A DNA stretch of 47,732 bases from Planctomycetota bacterium (GTDB lineage: Bacteria; Planctomycetota; PUPC01; JACPCR01). The position numbers and the translations under genes are program-made. Under the pieces are notes generated by a model. The model searched no databases. It was not told where the DNA came from and saw only the letters and a list, made by a program, of their open reading frames with translations. Positions within the stretch are counted from its first letter, which is position 1. Every line of letters starts with the position of its first letter. This document shows positions 8,429 to 17,237 of the stretch, in pieces. The stretch is from NCBI GenBank assembly GCA_016179685.1, contig JACPCR010000109.1, forward strand, positions 1-47,732. Direction: 5' to 3'.

Positions 8429-11400
8429 ATGAATCCACGAGCCATGCTTTTCCTCGCCGCCCTGTGTTTCCTCTCCGCTGCGTCAGCCCGGGCCGAAGAG
8501 GCGGCTGCAGCCGGCGACCCGCAGCCCATCCGCATCCGGATCGACCGCCCCGCTCGCGTGTCCGCTCTGCGGTGGCCCGTGACTTTCGGCGTTCCCTTTC
8601 CCAGAAGCCTTTTCCAGGATGTCTCCACGATCCGCATCCTGGATGAACGGGGCCGCTCGGTCCCCGCCCAGTTCGTCCGGACGGGCGTCTGGCCGGATGG
8701 AAGCGTCCGCTGGGCCCTCGCCGACTTCACCGCGGACCTCGACAAGCCTTATTTTCTCTCCCTCCGGCCAGAGATGGGCGCTTCCGCCTCGCAGCCGCAG
8801 AAACCTCCTCCCGTCCTCCGCATGGAACACGATGATGCCGGCCTCTCCATTCATACCGGGCCCGCCCAATACGTTTTCCGGAACGGGTCGGGCTGCTTCG
8901 AAGAGCTGCGGCTCGATCTCGACGGAGATGGCAAGCTGGAGTCCGGCGGCGCGCTCGTCCGGGCCGCAGGCCAGGCGTTTACCCTCGTCGATTCCACGGG
9001 ACGCCAGGGCATCCTCGAAGCCTCGCGCCTGGGCGTGGAATTCGAGGGGCCCCTCCACTCCGCCGTCCGCATCGAAGGCGAATACCGGACCGCCGAAGGC
9101 CAGCGCCAGGCCGCCGCCGTCGTCGACTTCCATTTCTATGCCGGACACGCCCTCGCCCGCGTCAGCCACAAGCTCATCGTCACGGAAGACACCAACCGCC
9201 TCTGGTTTCGGGACATCGCCTTCACCCTGCCCCTGTCGCTGCAGGCGAACGCCTCCGCGACCTTCTCGTGCGACCCTGACCAGCCGGCCGCCCCTTTCCG
9301 CGCGGAAATCACCCCGGGCAGCGAAGTGGCCATGGTGCAGGACGATTTTCCCCACTTCGGATCGACCGCCAGCCATTTTTCCATCGCCGAAGTCCGCGAG
9401 GGGGAGCGCAAGGAATTGCAGGCCGGGGTGGCCTGCGGCGAATGGGCCGACCTCTCCTCGGGTGACCGCGGCCTTGCCCTCCAGGTCCCGGGCTTCGCCG
9501 AGCAGTTTCCGAAGGCCTTCCGCGCCTCTTCCTCGAGCCTCGCCGTCAAGCTCTGGGCCTCCGAGTCCGGCCGCGAGCTGGACTACCGCACCCCGGAGAT
9601 CATCCGAAGCTACTTCGGACACGACTGGATTCCCGAAAAGGACCCCTGCAACCTGATTCCCAACGTCGCCCAGGGCACGTCCAAGACCCACGACCTCTGG
9701 ATTTTCCCGCACGCGGGGCCCCTGACGCCCGAAGTCGCCTCCCCATTCGCCGCCACTCGTGAAGAGATTTACGCAGCGGTGGACCCCGACTGGATCGCAC
9801 GGTCCGGCGTCCTGGGGCCCATCCATCCCAAGGATACCGCCCGTTTCCCCGAGGCCGAGGAGGCGGTGTCGGACCATTTCGACCGCACCGTGCTCGCAGG
9901 AAATAAGGTCTTCCCGGCCGCGGGTTACCTCTACTGGGGCATGTACCCCTATGCGGCACAGTCCTGGGAGCTCCGGAACGGCCGCTGGTATCCCACGCTG
10001 CACCGCCTCGCCCGCTGCCTCGAATACAACCTCAAGCGCAGCGTCTGGATTCTCTATGCTCGATCGGGCGAAAGAAAGTATTTCGACTACGCCCGCCGTT
10101 ATACGCGCCTGCTCAGCAACCTGCTCTTCTCGAGTTGGGACGTCCCCTCCAAGCCCCGGGGCTGGACTGTGCAGGGCGTCTTCCACTCCCCCATCGTCTG
10201 GGGCCAGTTCACTCCGGGCATGGAACGGCCCGTCAGGGACGGCGAGGGCGCCTGCCTCGCCTTCGCCTCCAGCGAGGACATCATTCAGTTCGTTTATGAC
10301 TACTTCATCACCGGCGACCTCCACTCCCGAGACATGGCCCGCAACTGGACCGAGGCGATGGTCCGCGAGATGAACTTCGACGTCGATAAGGCCGTCCAGT
10401 TCTTCCCGCCGTCCGCCTTCTTCCGCATCCTCGGCTCGGCCTGCGAACTCGATCCGGACCCCCGCCTGCTCGACTACGGACATCGGATCATGGAGCGCCT
10501 CGTGCTCGCTGACGGCCGTCATGTCCTGAATCCGGAAATCCCCCAAAACTACGGCAAGGAAGGCGAGGTCTTTTCCGGCTTCTACTACTTCTGGGTGGCC
10601 ACCGGCGATCCGCTGGCCCGCAAGGCCCTCGTGGAGCTGGCCAGATTCCGATACCGCCAGGCGCATCTCGACGGCTTCTTCAGCCGCGCCTCATGTCTCC
10701 TCCAGGCCTTCGCCCTCGCCTGGGAGGACACCGGCGAGAAGGTCTATGCCGATTACCTTGCGCAGGCCGTCCAGGATTTCGGCCACAACTGGGTGTCCCT
10801 CAAGGACATGGGAGTAGACCTCGACCAGCTCAACCCGAACACCGGCATCCCATGGGGACACCTGATCCTCACCTCTCAGAGCACCATTCATATCGGGATA
10901 CCGGTCGCCGAGTCCGCCATCGTTCGATCCGGCGTGTCGCACCCGAATCTCCCCGTCGCCGTCAAGAAACACCCGACTCAGCGTACCGTCTTGCTCCTCG
11001 AACGATCGAAGGCCGCGGCCGAGTGCATCGACGTCTTCGTCAACAATTGGGGCGACCGCGCCATCGAGCCGCACCTTCTCGATTCCCAGGGGCATGCACA
11101 ACCCCTCACCGCCGTCAAGAAGTCCTTCCATCGGAGCACTCGTCCCGACTGCTGCAACGCCAACAGCATCTGGTACTGCTCCTACGAGGACCAAATTTTC
11201 TTCCAACTCGAAATCCCCGAAACCGTCCCGCTCGGCGTCTATCACCTCGACCTGGGGAACGAAGTCGCTTTCACCGTCCTCCACGCGGATGCCGCCCGCA
11301 TGATGCAGGTCGCGCCTGACGGCACGGTCCTCGAGCCGAACCACCGGTATCACTTTACCGTCCCGAATGGCGTCGGCGAAGCCGTTTTCTTCGCTCACCG

Positions 11401-12520
11401 GCCCGTGCGCGTATTTGACCCCCAAGGCCGTGAAACCGCCCTCGAGTCCCTGGGATCGGGTCGATACCGATTCTCCACTGGAGTCGCAGCCAGCGGCCCA
11501 TGGAGTCTCGAGACCGCCAACGACCCGCTTTACCACGAGCCGCACGCCCGTTCCGCCGTCGAGTCCTTCGTCCGCATGGAGACCTTCCCCTTGGCGTTCG
11601 CCCTCGACGATCCCGAACGGTTGTTTGCCATCCCCGCGGGCTTCCCACCCCGGACGATCGGATTCCTTTCTCAGCATGGAGCTGCGCCCGCGGCCAAAGG
11701 GCCGCCAGGCCAGCCGTTCCAGGCCTCCCGCGCCGGCCTGCAGCAGGCCATCCGGCTCGCCGCCCAATTCGTCGAGTGGCCGATGCCGAAGGAACTGGCA
11801 GGCGACGCGCCCAGGCCGGAGGTTAGCGGGGAGGACCCTGCCGGCGATGTCGAAGGAGGCACGGTCGCCGATGCCGCGCCCCTGCGCTTTCCCAGGGAAC
11901 GAGGCACCGTCGAATACTGGTATCAGCCCCTCTGGTCCGCCACGGACTGCACCTTGGCCCCGGAGGCGAAGTCGACGCACCGGCTTCAGTTCTTCCGTCT
12001 GGACCCCATCTCGCTGTCCTACTCGGTGGACCCGGACAACGGCGGCCGCACGGGCCGATACAACCTGGCCTTTCTGCACCTCGACGTCCACGGGGCCGGC
12101 TGGTCCCGCGCCCGCATCTACCTCGAGGCCGGCACGTGGTATCACGTCGCCCTGACGTGGAACATCGACGGCCGGGCCAACGAGTGCGACCTTTTCATCA
12201 ACGGCCGCAAGAAGGCCTTCTACCATTACGATGTGGGCATGCTTCCAAAAGGCTCGCCTGGCAAGCTGCTGCCGCCGGGGCCGCAGATCCGCTTCGGCTC
12301 GGGCCGCACCAGCGGATCGCTGTCCGCGCCCGGCGACCTTTTCGATGAGCTGCGCATCTCGCACACGGTCCGCTACCGCGAAGACTTCGATCCTCCTGCC
12401 GGCCCGTTCCAGCCCGACGCCGAGACCTTCTTCCTCGCCCATCTCGACGGGGACCTCACGGCCGCCCTCAACGGCAAGGCCGTCTCCGGCAAGGCCGTCA
12501 ACAACGGCCGGCTGTGGTGA
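8429..12520 (+). CDS. Secreted PcRGLX/YetA-like (PL26-type) protein with C-terminal LamG domain
   Basis: 1363 residues with a clear signal peptide (MLFLAALCFLSAASARA). Residues ~35-130 resemble the N-terminal RIFT-barrel of exo-rhamnogalacturonan lyase (PcRGLX/YetA) proteins: LRWPVTFGVPFPRSLF, VPAQFVRTGVWPDGSVRWAL. A beta-sandwich follows (~135-330), then an alpha/alpha-toroid-type region with aromatic-rich helices (~430-800), another beta region, and a LamG/concanavalin-like domain at ~1145-1340 (RGTVEYWYQPLW, TWYHVALTWNIDGR, LFDELRISHTVRYR). Members of the family cleave rhamnogalacturonan backbones; the true substrate here is unknown. The C-terminal LamG module suggests glycan or cell-surface binding. 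A strong hairpin follows the stop codon. The assignment is by recognised motif and length, so the enzymatic activity is a prediction. Confidence 0.7.
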   Translation: MNPRAMLFLAALCFLSAASARAEEAAAAGDPQPIRIRIDRPARVSALRWPVTFGVPFPRSLFQDVSTIRILDERGRSVPAQFVRTGVWPDGSVRWALADFTADLDKPYFLSLRPEMGASASQPQKPPPVLRMEHDDAGLSIHTGPAQYVFRNGSGCFEELRLDLDGDGKLESGGALVRAAGQAFTLVDSTGRQGILEASRLGVEFEGPLHSAVRIEGEYRTAEGQRQAAAVVDFHFYAGHALARVSHKLIVTEDTNRLWFRDIAFTLPLSLQANASATFSCDPDQPAAPFRAEITPGSEVAMVQDDFPHFGSTASHFSIAEVREGERKELQAGVACGEWADLSSGDRGLALQVPGFAEQFPKAFRASSSSLAVKLWASESGRELDYRTPEIIRSYFGHDWIPEKDPCNLIPNVAQGTSKTHDLWIFPHAGPLTPEVASPFAATREEIYAAVDPDWIARSGVLGPIHPKDTARFPEAEEAVSDHFDRTVLAGNKVFPAAGYLYWGMYPYAAQSWELRNGRWYPTLHRLARCLEYNLKRSVWILYARSGERKYFDYARRYTRLLSNLLFSSWDVPSKPRGWTVQGVFHSPIVWGQFTPGMERPVRDGEGACLAFASSEDIIQFVYDYFITGDLHSRDMARNWTEAMVREMNFDVDKAVQFFPPSAFFRILGSACELDPDPRLLDYGHRIMERLVLADGRHVLNPEIPQNYGKEGEVFSGFYYFWVATGDPLARKALVELARFRYRQAHLDGFFSRASCLLQAFALAWEDTGEKVYADYLAQAVQDFGHNWVSLKDMGVDLDQLNPNTGIPWGHLILTSQSTIHIGIPVAESAIVRSGVSHPNLPVAVKKHPTQRTVLLLERSKAAAECIDVFVNNWGDRAIEPHLLDSQGHAQPLTAVKKSFHRSTRPDCCNANSIWYCSYEDQIFFQLEIPETVPLGVYHLDLGNEVAFTVLHADAARMMQVAPDGTVLEPNHRYHFTVPNGVGEAVFFAHRPVRVFDPQGRETALESLGSGRYRFSTGVAASGPWSLETANDPLYHEPHARSAVESFVRMETFPLAFALDDPERLFAIPAGFPPRTIGFLSQHGAAPAAKGPPGQPFQASRAGLQQAIRLAAQFVEWPMPKELAGDAPRPEVSGEDPAGDVEGGTVADAAPLRFPRERGTVEYWYQPLWSATDCTLAPEAKSTHRLQFFRLDPISLSYSVDPDNGGRTGRYNLAFLHLDVHGAGWSRARIYLEAGTWYHVALTWNIDGRANECDLFINGRKKAFYHYDVGMLPKGSPGKLLPPGPQIRFGSGRTSGSLSAPGDLFDELRISHTVRYREDFDPPAGPFQPDAETFFLAHLDGDLTAALNGKAVSGKAVNNGRLW

Positions 12521-12567
12521 GACGTTTTGCAACTGAAGCCGTGCCCGGCTTCGGTTGCAAAACGTCT
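12520..12567 (+). terminator. Long hairpin terminator after the PL26-like gene
   Basis: Arms from 12520 and to 12567 pair over about 22 bp (AGACGTTTTGCAAC ... GTTGCAAAACGTCT, inner GAAGCCG / CGGCTTC) with one U-G wobble and a TGCC loop, followed by a T-rich stretch. The arm starts at the last base of the stop codon. Confidence 0.75.
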
Positions 12568-12592
12568 GCTTTCTTTCTATGGGAGAACCACC

Positions 12593-13513
12593 ATGTTGAT
12601 CGCGGGCTATTTCAAGGGTCAGCCGACGGAATTCATCGTCCGATACACGTCCGGGCGCGTGCGGGCCGAAGGCCCGGGCCTGGCCTTTTTCTACTTCAAG
12701 CACAACACGCAGATCGTCGCGGTCCCCACCAGCAGCCTGGACGCGAATTTCGTCTTCAACGAGATGACGAATAATTTCCAGGAGGTGACGATCCAGGGAC
12801 AACTGACCTACCGCATCCGGGATGCGAAGCTGGCCGCGTCCCTCCTCAATTTCACCATCGATCCGGCGCGTCGCGCCTACTTGACGCACGATCCGGAGAA
12901 GCTCGCCGCACGCATCACGAACGTGGTCCGGATCGAGACCCGGGGGGAGATTCAGAAGCGTTCGCTGGAGGAGACCCTGAGGGACGCGCAGGCGATCGCC
13001 GCGGAGGTGCTGCGGCGTTTGAAGGGCGGAGCGGACCTGCCGGCGCTGGGGGTGGAGCTGAGCAGCGTCTATTTCCTTTCGACGCGGCCGACGCCGGAGG
13101 TCGCCAAGGCCCTCGAGGCGGACTACCGGGAGACGCTGCTGCGGAAGGCGGACGAAGCAGTCTCGGCGCGCCGCGGGGCCGCGGTGGATGAGGAGCGCAA
13201 GATCAAGGAAAAACAACTGAAGAGCGATACGGCCCTCGAGGACCAGCGCCGCACCCTGATCCTGCTCCAGGGGGAGAACGCCCGGCAGGAGGCGGAGGCC
13301 CGTGGGCGGGCGCTCGAGCTCGAGGCCCAATACCGCGCCCGGGCCGCGGAGGCGGAGCTGAACGTCTTTCGCACCATGCAGCCCCGCTTCCTCCTCGCCT
13401 ATGCCTTGAAAGAACTGGGACAAAACGCCGAAAGGCTCGGCAACGTGACCTTCACCACCGACGTTCTCGCCGGACTGCTGAACGAGAATCCGAAGCCCCC
13501 GGCCGCAGAGTGA
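12593..13513 (+). CDS. SPFH/Band 7 (prohibitin-like) protein
   Basis: 306 residues from the ATG preceded by GGGAGA; the frame is open further upstream but that part runs through the hairpin. Residues ~1-170 form an SPFH/Band 7 domain (FVFNEMTNNFQEVTIQGQLT, YRIRDAKLAASLLNF), followed by an Ala/Glu/Arg-rich coiled coil (~170-270) such as KIKEKQLKSDTALEDQRRTL and a hydrophobic C-terminal end. SPFH proteins oligomerise into membrane-associated scaffolds. No transmembrane segment or signal peptide is obvious, so it may be cytoplasmic or peripheral. It is separated from the next gene by only four bases, so the two are almost certainly co-translated. Confidence 0.85.
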   Translation: MLIAGYFKGQPTEFIVRYTSGRVRAEGPGLAFFYFKHNTQIVAVPTSSLDANFVFNEMTNNFQEVTIQGQLTYRIRDAKLAASLLNFTIDPARRAYLTHDPEKLAARITNVVRIETRGEIQKRSLEETLRDAQAIAAEVLRRLKGGADLPALGVELSSVYFLSTRPTPEVAKALEADYRETLLRKADEAVSARRGAAVDEERKIKEKQLKSDTALEDQRRTLILLQGENARQEAEARGRALELEAQYRARAAEAELNVFRTMQPRFLLAYALKELGQNAERLGNVTFTTDVLAGLLNENPKPPAAE

Positions 13514-13517
13514 GGCC

Positions 13518-14462
13518 ATGCCCGCCTTCGACAAGATCGTCGTCATCACCCAGAAGACGGCCCTGGAAGAGCTGATCGAGCGGTTCAACACGCGCGAGCA
13601 GGCGCGGTTCTACCTCGAGCACATGGGGACTTCCTTCGAGAGCTACCAGGAGGCGCACGAGGCCTACCAGGCCGCCCTGCAGGCGCTCCAGGAGGCCTTG
13701 CCCGAGGGCGTCCGACACCAGTTCGTCGAGCGATCCTTCCTGCCCAATTTTCTCTTCGGAGAGACGGACCTGATCGTCACGCTCGGCCGCGATGGCCTGG
13801 TCGTCAATACCGCCAAGTACCTGTCGAGTCAGCCGCTCGTCGGTCTCAATCCGGACCCCGAGCGCGTGGACGGGGTGCTGCTGCCGTTCCGCACGGACCA
13901 GGCCTCCTCGGTCCTTCGTCGCGTGCTTCAGGGCAGGTATGCCGTCCAGCTCGTCACCATGGCCAGGGCAGGGCTCAACAACGGCCAGAGCCTTTACGCG
14001 GTCAACGATCTGTTCATCGGACAGAAAACACACCTGTCCGCCCGATACCGATTGAGCTTCCGGGGCGTGGAAGAAGACCAGTCCTCCAGCGGCATCATCG
14101 TGTCCACGGGGGCCGGCTCAACCGGCTGGTTTCGGTCCATCCTGACCGGCGCGGTCGGAGTGGTCAGCGCGTTTGACCGCAAGAAGAAGCTGGAGGAGGT
14201 GAGGGACCAGTACGCCTTCGATCGGGACTCGCCCTGGCTCTATTTCACCGTCCGTGAGCCGTTCATCAGCAAGGTTTCCGCGGCCGGACTGGTGTTCGGC
14301 CGCATCGAGCAGGCCGACTCGCTGGCCGTCACTTCTCAAATGCCTCAGGGCGGGGTCATCTTCAGCGACGGGATCGAGAAGGACTATCTCGAATTTCAGA
14401 GCGGATCGATCGCTCACATCGGGGTGGCAGACAAGAAGGTGCACCTGGTTGTCGCTTCTTGA
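13518..14462 (+). CDS. Divergent NAD(+) kinase-family protein
   Basis: 314 residues starting four bases after the SPFH gene. Three hallmarks of the NAD kinase/ATP-NAD kinase family are visible: LGRDGLVVN in place of the GGDGT motif (the second Gly is Arg), VNDLFIG in place of the conserved NE motif, and SSGIIVSTGAGSTGW in place of the DG..S.PTGSTAY motif. The N-terminal ~80 residues are a helical stretch (FNTREQARFYLEHMG, YQEAHEAYQAALQALQEAL) not typical of housekeeping NAD kinase. I infer a family member with changed active-site details, perhaps acting on NAD or a related nucleotide. Its partner is an SPFH scaffold protein. A hairpin overlaps its stop codon. Confidence 0.75.
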   Translation: MPAFDKIVVITQKTALEELIERFNTREQARFYLEHMGTSFESYQEAHEAYQAALQALQEALPEGVRHQFVERSFLPNFLFGETDLIVTLGRDGLVVNTAKYLSSQPLVGLNPDPERVDGVLLPFRTDQASSVLRRVLQGRYAVQLVTMARAGLNNGQSLYAVNDLFIGQKTHLSARYRLSFRGVEEDQSSSGIIVSTGAGSTGWFRSILTGAVGVVSAFDRKKKLEEVRDQYAFDRDSPWLYFTVREPFISKVSAAGLVFGRIEQADSLAVTSQMPQGGVIFSDGIEKDYLEFQSGSIAHIGVADKKVHLVVAS

Positions 14463-14494
14463 AATCCGCTGCGCCTCCGGACTCAGCGGATTTC
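14461..14494 (+). terminator. Hairpin after NAD-kinase-like gene (GAAATCCGCTG family)
   Basis: GAAATCCGCTG and CAGCGGATTTC pair over 11 bp around a 12-base loop, overlapping the stop codon. The same GAAATCCGCTG sequence appears at 47103 and, inverted, at 44680, so this is a family of hairpins. Confidence 0.6.
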
Positions 14495-14507
14495 ATTTGC
14501 TGGATTT

Positions 14508-14534
14508 CTCCGTGCTCTCCGTGCTCTCCGTGGT
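14508..14534 (+). repeat. Three tandem CTCCGTGCT units
   Basis: CTCCGTGCT occurs twice in tandem and a third time as CTCCGTGGT. On the reverse strand the spurious translation contains NHGEHGEHGE, an intergenic microrepeat I associate with many environmental genomes. Confidence 0.7.
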
Positions 14535-14547
14535 TCACACCGATTTT

Positions 14548-14601
14548 GTTTCTCGCTGTCACATCGAAGCGAGTCCGCAGGCTTCGCAAGTCACGCTCCC
14601 A
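14548..14601 (+). repeat. 54-bp dispersed repeat, copy 1
   Basis: Matches 36323-36376 at about 44 of 54 positions by eye. It contains an internal palindrome around CGAAGC ... GCTTCG. It lies between the NAD-kinase-like and propeller genes. Confidence 0.6.
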
Positions 14602-14666
14602 AGAAATGCTGACACCCCAGGGGCGGCGGCATTTCTCCTCTGCTTTTTTCCGAGGAGACCCCCGGC

Positions 14667-16244
14667 ATGATGGACATCGGCAACCGGCTCGAGTTGTTCA
14701 TCGACTCGTTCCTCATCGACGAATTGAACCGGACGCGGCTTCGGCTCGCCACGCCGGTACCCGCGGGCGTGGCGCTCGAATTCGACCGGCCCTGGGAAGG
14801 CGTCCATCCTTACTACGTCAGCGTCCTCCAGGACGGTGACACTTTCAAGATGTGGTACCGCGGAGTCGATTCGGAAAAGAGGGGCGAGGTGGGCATGAAG
14901 GACGGGTACGACCACGAGTGGACCTGCACCGCGGAGAGCCGGGACGGCATCCACTGGAGCCGGCCGAGCCTGGGACTATTCGAAATCCTCGGCACGCGGG
15001 AGAACAACGTGGTCCTCGCCGGGCAGCCGCCCTGGTCCTCCGAGTTCATGCCGTTCCTGGATACGAAGCCCGGCGTGCCCGGGAGCGAGCGATACAAGGC
15101 CACCGTCGGCCTCGGCGAGAACATGAACTGCTTCCGCAAGGGCTGGCTGCCCAAGTGGAAGGCTGGCATTCATGCCTTCGTTTCGCCCGACGGCATCCAT
15201 TGGAAGAAGTTCCGCCAGGAACGCATCTACGACGATTTCTCCCGGGTCTTCGACGGTATGAACCAGGCCTTCTGGTCCGAGCCTGAGCAGTGCTACGTCC
15301 TCTACTACCGGCAGCACACGGTGCAGGACACCGAGAAGGTGGTCGAGGACTCGATCACCCACCGGAGGGACTATGCGAAGACCGTAGCGCGCACGACCTC
15401 CCCCGATTTTCTTCACTGGAGCGGGCGGCACATGCTGGATTGGGGCGGCCGCGCTCCGACGCACAAGGAGTGCATTTACACGAACGGCATCCGTCCCTAC
15501 GCCCGCGCCCCCCACATCTACATCGGCCTCGCCTCCCGCTTCATGCAGGGCCGGTCCGCCCTCACCGCCGGGCAGTGCGCTCCCATCGACGATGCGCTCG
15601 AGGCCGCCGGCTGGCAGCGGCCGAGCCAGTGGTTCAAGGCCGAGGGCGGCACGAGCTGGCTCAAGGAGGATTGCAACGACGGCGTCCTCCTCACGAGCCG
15701 CGGGGGCGATCGCATCGACCGCACGTTCTGTGAGGCCTTTGTCCGGCCCGGCCCCGGTGTCGAGAACTGGACCTCCCGCACGAATTACATGACCCTGGGA
15801 GTCCTGCAGACCGGTCCCGCAGAACTGTCCCTGTACGTCCTCCGGCGCTACGCCCAGGTCAGGCCCTATCTCGAGCGCATGACGCTTCGGCTGGACGGCT
15901 TCGCCTCCGTCAACGCCCCTTACGACGGCGGCGAGATGCTCACCAAGCCGTTCCGCTTCTCCGGCCGCGAGCTGGTCCTCAACGCCGCGACCAGCGCTGC
16001 CGGCGGCATCCGTGTGGAAATCCAGGAGGATCATCCTGCCCACGAGGCTGCGGACCCCGAGCCGCCCGGCAACCCGGTCCCGGGCTACACCCTCGACGAC
16101 TGCCCGGAGATCATCGGCGACGAGATCGAACGCGTGGTCCGCTGGAAAGAGGGCCCCGACGTCAGCCGTCTGGCCGGCAAGCCCATCCGGCTTCGCTTCG
16201 TCATGAAGGACGCCGATCTCTACGCCTTGCGATTCCGGGGATGA
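14667..16244 (+). CDS. Second beta-propeller glycosidase-like protein
   Basis: 525 residues, paralogous to the gene at 3257-4867. The start is one of two adjacent ATGs with GAGGAGA upstream. The beginning RLELFIDSFLIDELNRTRLR, the blade signatures ESRDGIHWSRPSLGLF, FVSPDGIHWKKFRQ and TSPDFLHWSGRHML, and the ending IRLRFVMKDADLYALRF all match a five-bladed propeller (GH32/GH43-like) with a terminal beta-sandwich. No signal peptide is present. Catalytic acidic residues cannot be assigned without an alignment. Being next to secreted glycan-active genes suggests a role in sugar processing. A perfect 16-bp convergent hairpin follows the stop codon. Confidence 0.6.
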   Translation: MMDIGNRLELFIDSFLIDELNRTRLRLATPVPAGVALEFDRPWEGVHPYYVSVLQDGDTFKMWYRGVDSEKRGEVGMKDGYDHEWTCTAESRDGIHWSRPSLGLFEILGTRENNVVLAGQPPWSSEFMPFLDTKPGVPGSERYKATVGLGENMNCFRKGWLPKWKAGIHAFVSPDGIHWKKFRQERIYDDFSRVFDGMNQAFWSEPEQCYVLYYRQHTVQDTEKVVEDSITHRRDYAKTVARTTSPDFLHWSGRHMLDWGGRAPTHKECIYTNGIRPYARAPHIYIGLASRFMQGRSALTAGQCAPIDDALEAAGWQRPSQWFKAEGGTSWLKEDCNDGVLLTSRGGDRIDRTFCEAFVRPGPGVENWTSRTNYMTLGVLQTGPAELSLYVLRRYAQVRPYLERMTLRLDGFASVNAPYDGGEMLTKPFRFSGRELVLNAATSAAGGIRVEIQEDHPAHEAADPEPPGNPVPGYTLDDCPEIIGDEIERVVRWKEGPDVSRLAGKPIRLRFVMKDADLYALRFRG

Positions 16245-16248
16245 GTCC

Positions 16249-16283
16249 TTCGTGTTGTGGAAAGCTTCTTTCCACAACACGAA
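16249..16283. terminator. Bidirectional terminator hairpin
   Basis: Perfect 16-bp stem (TTCGTGTTGTGGAAAG / CTTTCCACAACACGAA) with a CTT loop, filling the gap between two convergent stop codons. It can serve both genes. Confidence 0.85.
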
Positions 16284-17156
16284 TCACGTGCGCAGGCCCG
16301 CCGGAATCCCCATCTGCTCCGCACCCTTCGGCACGAAGGGGTAGCAGATGGGCCAGCATTGGCCGCCTCGCTTCTCGTACTCGTGCTCCAGGCCCGCCAG
16401 CCAGCAGAACATTCGCGCCGCCGCTATCCCGCCCTGGAACTGCTCGAACGCCCGGTTCGGCGGGTTGAAGTCCACCTGGTTGAAATCGAAGCCCGGCTGC
16501 CACTTCCAATCGCGCCGTGGCGGGCCGGTCCGCCAGTAGTTGTACTTCAATAAGTTGCGAAATCGGTTCTCCGTCGTCGCCGGCGTCGTCGCCGGACGCC
16601 TCCGATGCCAGATCGAATAGACCGTCAGAAAGATGGTGCCCGCACGGCCCGTCACGGGCACCGCGCCGGCAATCTGCCCGAAATTCATCATCATACTGGC
16701 CTTCAGGCGCATGAAGTGCGATCCGGGCAGCACCTCCGTCGGGCCGAAATGCAGCGGGCAGTCCTGGGGATAGTAGAAGACCTGCAAGTACTCGAGTTTT
16801 TGCGTGTGGACGGAACCCCCGTCGCGATGCCAGCCCCCGGGTCCGCACGGCAGCGCCCCGCGGTGATTGGCTATCAGCATCGGAAGCGTAAAGTTCGCGC
16901 CGAGCAGCGAACGCACCGCGCCCGCCGCCTGTGCGTTTTTCAGCAGCCCCTCGACGAACCAGGACTCCAGCGCAATCCCGTTCGGAGCCAGGCCGGAGTC
17001 CGCTTCGTCGAGATAGCGCACCACCTGGCGGTTCACCTCGTCCGGCACGACCCCCTCGAGAACCAGGTAGCCGTTACGACAGAAATCCACCACCTGCGCG
17101 TCCGTCAGCGTCGGTTCGCAGTCGCAGGTCTGATTGTAAGGCGAGATCGCGACCAT
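16284..17156 (-). CDS. Phytanoyl-CoA dioxygenase (PhyH) family protein
   Basis: 290 residues from an ATG with AGGAGG eight bases upstream. It is a non-heme Fe(II)/2-oxoglutarate oxygenase: the metal-binding motif His110-x-Asp112 lies in GGWHRDGGS, and the distal His is probably His184 in YSIWHRRRPATT, with Arg residues just after it. The N-terminal FCRNGYLVLEGVVPDE is typical of PhyH. These enzymes hydroxylate small molecules; the substrate is unknown. PhyH paralogues are common near DUF1501/DUF1549 genes in planctomycetes. A hairpin (17195-17231) separates it from the 124-residue unknown upstream, so it may be a separate transcript. Confidence 0.85.
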   Translation of the reverse strand: MVAISPYNQTCDCEPTLTDAQVVDFCRNGYLVLEGVVPDEVNRQVVRYLDEADSGLAPNGIALESWFVEGLLKNAQAAGAVRSLLGANFTLPMLIANHRGALPCGPGGWHRDGGSVHTQKLEYLQVFYYPQDCPLHFGPTEVLPGSHFMRLKASMMMNFGQIAGAVPVTGRAGTIFLTVYSIWHRRRPATTPATTENRFRNLLKYNYWRTGPPRRDWKWQPGFDFNQVDFNPPNRAFEQFQGGIAAARMFCWLAGLEHEYEKRGGQCWPICYPFVPKGAEQMGIPAGLRT

Positions 17157-17194
17157 GGTCTTGCCTCCTGTTTTGCCCCGAGAAATCCCATTTC

Positions 17195-17231
17195 TCCGGA
17201 TTTCTCATCCCGCCGAGATAAGAAATCCGGA
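17195..17231 (-). terminator. Hairpin between the 124-aa unknown gene and PhyH
   Basis: TCCGGATTTCT and AGAAATCCGGA pair over 11 bp across a 15-base loop just downstream of the 17238 stop codon. A second small perfect stem (GAGAAAT / ATTTCTC, 17180-17196) adjoins it. Confidence 0.55.
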
Positions 17232-17237
17232 CAAGGC

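Noticed and set aside
8483..13591. Two large minus-strand frames (727 and 966 codons)
   Set aside because: Antisense to well-supported PL26-like and SPFH genes; long open antisense frames are expected at this GC content.
14362..14589. Minus-strand frame translating to NHGEHGEHGE
   Set aside because: Encoded by a tandem microrepeat in an intergenic region; repeats of this kind often create spurious proteins.
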